Below, in pieces: positions 59,301-64,000 of a stretch of DNA of 64,000 nucleotides; position 1 is the first letter of the stretch, and each line of letters opens with the position of its first letter. Source of the stretch: Spisula solida (taxonomy: Eukaryota; Mollusca; Bivalvia; Venerida; Mactridae). Position numbers and translations under genes: made by a program. The notes beneath the pieces were generated by a model. It searched no databases. It saw only the letters and a list, made by a program, of their open reading frames with translations, and had not been told where the DNA came from. The stretch is taken from NCBI GenBank assembly GCA_947247005.1, contig OX365951.1, positions 33,314,899 to 33,378,898 of the forward strand. Direction: 5' to 3'.

Positions 59301-60806
59301 TGTTATGCTTACATTCTACATTGAACTAGACTATTATTCTTAATATAGTCCAGTCAGGGTAAGATTAGAGTGCAGAAGCGTTCAAGCCACTAAAGTACGG
59401 TGTAAAACAGATCATAAAGGATTATAAACACAGCTATACTTACTTACTGTATTCGCTCTACGCGTTCAGACAATGGTTGAAGTATTTTGTGTATACCTAA
59501 ACGACAACGTCACTTTCACAATATCTTAAGTAGACGGTTCTCGCATAATTCATAACTCGGCATCGTCAATGTCATTCTTGGCACCACTATTCTCATCATT
59601 CTCAAATTCCGATTGTCATGGAAACTGTTATTTCGATTAAATATTGATAACAACAACAATTTTATTATACTGATTGTTACCGAACAACGTGTCTCATTTT
59701 GTAAAATACCGAAAGCTTTTTCTTTATCTTTCAGAAGGCATATTTTTCGTTTACTATCAATATAGGAATCTAGTACATTCATACCCAAAACACAAAAACA
59801 ATTCGCCTTATGTCTGATTCATCATTACATTAAGAACTTTCGGAAATAGCTGGGTGGAAAACATGGTATCGAATATTCGTAATCAAAACGTTTCGCACTA
59901 TATTCAGAGTTAACTCTTTTAACATGGCTCGATTTTTACGATACCGTACAAACATAGATGGGAGTGAATCGTCAAATAATTATTCTGATTAAAGACTTTT
60001 GAAATAGCTAAATTGCAGTATATCGTTCATTCGTACTAGAAACGATTCGTCCTATACTCTAATTAAACACTACATGATAATCATGCAATTGTACTCGAAA
60101 AGATTCGCCGGACATTCTGAGTCAACACTTTCAAAATAAATGACTATTTCGTGATGTCATTAGACGAAAGCAGTTACCACAGATGATTCTCATCTTTAAA
60201 ACTAAACAGAAGATCTTATCGGACATGTGTGCATACTTCAAGTACCAGACTGGTGTAATACTGTCAATATATCGGACATAAACCAGTCTACATACATTCT
60301 CGCCCTTTCTACAAGTGAAATCTAAATGAGTAGGCAATAGATACGAATTACTAAATCATTATGACGAAAACAAAACAAGATTTATACGAGTAGCGTGTGT
60401 ATTTTAGAGGAAACTCATTCAAGCTATGAGTTGTTAATGATGCTTCATATACCGGAAGTGATTGCTTAAGCACGCCTAGATGACGTTCGTAATTCACTTA
60501 CTAATTTCCCCTTGCTACTTTGAAAGTGATTCATAATAACATTTCTTACGAAATATATTTCCCTTTCTCATTTCAGGAAGGCTATAGTTATAAGGGACCC
60601 CACCTTTCCGAGACAACTTCTCCTTTTACAAGTTGACATGACCAGATTTTCTGGAATTATCAGCTAAAATAAACTAAAATAAAATAAACACAAGTGAAGG
60701 ACGTGTCAATTTCCAATTTCACAAAAGTACATAACCCTCTTTACCAGGAAATCGAATCAGAATCAACGTGTAATGATCAAAACGTTTTGAGACTAATATG
60801 CATCTA

Positions 60807-61306
60807 CACTCGGCAAAACTTATAAGTACACACGTCGTTTTTCTGCAAAATTAAATACAGCGGTTCATTGGACCATGAAAGGTCAAAAGCCGTAAAATGG
60901 CCGTGAAATTGACGCGTATTTGCAAAATATTTTGATGTACTGATTTATTGTCAAATTAGAAAAACACAAAATAATTCGATTTTTCAAACAACAACATGGT
61001 GTTTTTTACTTTTAAACATAGACTTGAAACTGTACTGTATCAGCGCAGTGGGGCCATATGTGCATTAGCAACCTGACAATCGCCCGACGAACACACGGCA
61101 TTATTGTGTTTTTTTAGATTCTGCTGTTGTCATCATTAGTTTATTCTGTTTGTGACAATTTAAATCAGATGTTAAAAACATCGATTGTATTGTAACTCTT
61201 CATATCCAATCTACATAATTATGTTGAAATTTTCAGCACGATCATGTTCGCATTGACCGAGCAATGGGCAAATAAACAAGTGTGTACTTATAAGTTTTGC
61301 CGAGTG
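60807..61306. mobile_element. 500-bp Tc1/mariner-type MITE, perfect 27-bp ends, TA duplication
   Basis: The left end CACTCGGCAAAACTTATAAG(TACACAC) is matched without error by the right end (GTGTGTA)CTTATAAGTTTTGCCGAGTG. TA lies on both sides (60,805-60,806 and 61,307-61,308). Copy A has the empty site with one TA (ATGCATCTATAGAGTACGGA at about 47,723). Removing the element and one TA from B restores that sequence apart from point differences. There is no coding frame, so it was moved in trans. Confidence 0.95.
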
Positions 61307-62514
61307 TATATAGTATGGATAAATAAAGATAGAGTGACACATTGGCCGAGTCCGATCTTAATACTAAACTAAAATGCATTATTCGCTATACATGTTCAGA
61401 CAACTGTTGTAATATTTTGTGTACACATATAATAGAACGTCACTCTCATATAATCCTTGCTGCATACATGTAGTACGAACTGAGTAGGCAGAATGTATTC
61501 GTATTATACATGTATTATATGCTATATTATATACATAAAAAACGCATAATACGATTTATCACTTGTTTCACGAGTAATGAACCCACTGCATACACTAATA
61601 ATTATGATAATACACTAGTGTAAGAAAAGCTTTGACGTGACGTTTATAAGAGTCAAAGAAAGCAGATTTTTACACATGTTTTAGTCAAAAAAGCTAACAA
61701 GGGATAAAAAGAATGCGTCTTTCCACATTAAATTTATTAAACTCATTCAGTTAAATTGATAAAATGTTCGGCAAAGCTATTTTAATAAATTCGATATTGA
61801 AATCGTCTTTGTATCAATTGTACTTCATTTCCAAACAATAAAGATCAAAATATTCTGCAGAATGTGGATAATACGATTACGAGCGAATAAGACTTTTTGA
61901 TTATTTTCCCAAGTACCCGGCGTTACATGGGATTTGATAAAATAGTCATTTTCCTGTACTTAATCTGGGGAGATAATTGACATATAATGTAAAATCTTTC
62001 CACATTCACGCGTAGCGGGTTTTGATAAAAACGTCAGTGTGCCGACACCTTGTGTACAAATGTTTATTATATAATATCACATATGAGTAATCAGTCATGT
62101 TTTATCAATTGCCCTACATTAGTTACTCCTGGTGCACATTTATTGTAATGCAACAAAGTGTCTTTCTATACGAGTTTCCCGTGGTTAAATGAGACTCCAT
62201 AAAACTATTTAGTTGGTTAAATACAGTTTATTCAGCCAGATTTTTATCTAAACTGCACTTTTGATTGTTATATTGGGGACTATTAATATCATTTGGCACA
62301 TTTTAGCGACTTAACGTGGTGTTTATGTGTACTGTTATCGCATGCATTTAAGTTTATGTCAATGCGTTCTTAAAATGCTATTTTTGGCGTAACGACGTTG
62401 GCACCCATAATATGATAATAGGTTATTCCCCTCACCTATATATTAAAACTTGTACTATTTACACATGTATCCCATGCACAATGTCAGTTGTAACAATCAT
62501 GTCGTATACTTCAG

Positions 62515-63000
62515 GGAACTTGAAGTTCGATCAATGTGGCGCGGATTCAATCTTGACTTTTTATCAATGTGGCGCGGGTTCCATCTTGGCCTGTAATCAA
62601 TGTGGCACTGGTTCCATCTTGGCCTATAATCAATGTGGCACTGGTTCCATCTTGGCCTATAAACAATGTGGCACTGGTTCCATCTTGGCCTGTAATCAAT
62701 GTGGCACTGGTTCCATCTTGGTCTGTTATCAATGTGGCGCGGGTTCCATCTTGGCGTTCGATCAATTTGGCACTGGTTTCATCTTGGCCAGTAATCAATG
62801 TTGCGCGGGTTCCATCTTGGCGTTCGATCAATATGCGCGGGTAACATATTGGCGTTCGATCAATGTGGCGCGGCTATCATCTTGACGTTCGATCAATGTT
62901 GCGCGGGTTCAATCTTGACTTTTTATCAATGTGGCGCGGGTTCCATCTTGGCCTGTAATCAATGTGGCACTGGTTCCATCTTGGCCTGTAATCAATCGAT
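62515..63000. repeat. 33-bp minisatellite in copy B, about 15 units
   Basis: Same unit as at 49,010 in copy A but longer. The plus strand reads GSILACNQCGTGSILAYNQC-type repeats for 157 codons from 62,412, and the minus strand has a matching open frame (94 codons, GQDGTSATLIT repeats). Differences between A and B in the shared lead-in change amino acids freely (Pro/Thr, Thr/Pro, Phe/Ser), which argues against a selected protein. Confidence 0.92.
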
Positions 63001-64000
63001 AAATGTAACGATGAGAAAGACTGATGTATTCTCTATGACCACTGGGTTCGAATACTCGGTCTCACGATTGGTTGCTGTTTAAACGAACAGAACACTCCAG
63101 GTTGACGATAATGGTATTAGCGGATAGTATCACCGAGCAAAGAACCAAGCTATTGAACGAGAGCTATTGTAGTGCTTATTTCGTTATGCATTTTACAACT
63201 ACCAAATAAATCTGCTAACAACATGGTGAATCTTAATTCGCGCATTGGTGAATTCAAATAATCATTTTGCATTCAACATCTTAACCAAGAGCAATCCATA
63301 TGATTTAGTGAAAATTAATGACCATACTTGAACGCATTAGTTTGCTTTTTATGTGAAAACAGTTTGTATCTAAAGTGTCTAAATTATTATAATCTAATAT
63401 TAACTGATAAAATACGATTACACCTAGCAGCTGCTATGAATTTCATTTTAATCCAAGATCGAGTTTTACTCTAATGACATGATAGAAGCCCGGTATGCAA
63501 ATATGTTACATACAGACCGCCTCCTGTTTTCCTAATATCTTCAGCTATAAGACATAAATCTACTCTCACGATTTGTATTAGGAATTAGACCACGTATATA
63601 ATTCTAAGATTCGTGCAACAGACTATGTTAATCCGGACGCCTGACTTTGTCCGTATATCCGGGTTTATGACAACTAGATTCGTATTTCCAGGCAATCAAA
63701 GAAGACAACCCGAGGGCAAGCGTTCGCTCTGTTAGTATGACAACTGTTTGCGTTAATACGGAAGCATAAAGTTATCTCTGGCATTTTCAAACCTATTATT
63801 TATTCCGTAATACATTAAATCTATCACATCTTTATAGTCATTTTATTTGATGGTATTAAAACCAACATTTTACTCAACTCCAAAGCGAATTTATACATTT
63901 TATTTACTGTACTCCATGAAATATATTCATTATGGTATTGAAAATAAATTGTGAAATCAGTTATTTGTTTTAGAACACCATTGCAATGAAAGGAACCCAT

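Larger units (their letters stand above)
53770..64000. repeat. Long direct repeat, copy B (runs off the right edge)
   Basis: It is colinear with copy A as listed there, up to the last bases of the window, which match about 50,335. Relative to A it lacks the 4.2-kb transposon and the 232-bp MITE and carries its own insertions at 54.6, 54.9, 58.2-58.6 and 60.8 kb. The part of A from 44,980 to 45,490 also has no equivalent here; the hairpin/MITE pair stands in its place. Confidence 0.9.

Overview
This is AT-rich (roughly one third G+C by eye) nuclear DNA of a eukaryote, most likely an invertebrate and, as an inference, a bivalve mollusc. There are no operons or dense bacterial genes. The longest open frames are short and mostly lie in low-complexity sequence or tandem arrays. 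Several repeat styles are familiar from molluscan genomes: AGGTCA-rich repeats, a TTATGCCCC-ended repeat with an ACGG/ACGA microsatellite, tandem arrays inside transposons, and SINEs ending in a GTAAAGC...GGTGCTAAATAAA-type tail. I find no host gene I can name. The window is a repeat-rich intergenic or heterochromatin-like block.

Layout. 0-12 kb: the end of a long repeat (1-560), a decayed non-LTR retrotransposon (2.3-4.7 kb) with a retroelement-like 3' tail at 5.63 kb, tRNA-like SINE heads, a stop-containing transposase-type helix-turn-helix remnant (6827-7126), and a small inverted-repeat element (7311-7575). 13-16.3 kb: a near-perfect 24-bp hairpin (13,274), an almost wholly palindromic 705-bp foldback element (15,103-15,807), and a 104-bp tandem duplication. 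18.5-25.2 kb: two diverged copies (C, D) of the long repeat, D carrying two insertions, one with a long hairpin. 26.6-28.9 kb: a SINE, a 299-bp MITE and a 33-bp minisatellite. 30.4-36.4 kb: a candidate 6-kb TTAA-flanked element with symmetric inverted arms and a 1.8-kb array of 42-bp repeats.

36.8-64 kb: two direct copies (A and B) of one repeat unit, offset by about 17 kb; B runs off the window. Comparing A with B acts as an internal phylogeny: each copy serves as the empty site for the other's insertions. This exposes a 4,180-bp transposon in A (40,692-44,871) with 36-bp inverted ends and a decayed mariner nested inside it, a 232-bp MITE in A, and in B a 500-bp element with perfect 27-bp ends and a TA target duplication, a 223-bp MITE, a 1.1-kb insertion and a hairpin/MITE pair. 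Minisatellites differ in copy number between A and B (39/48-bp array, 11 units against about 1; 33-bp array, about 9 against about 15).

Functionally, everything recognisable is mobile-element biology: retrotransposon, mariner, non-autonomous inverted-repeat elements, pol III-derived SINEs and the tandem arrays they carry. All element proteins seen are broken. Homologies are judged by eye; no database search was possible.
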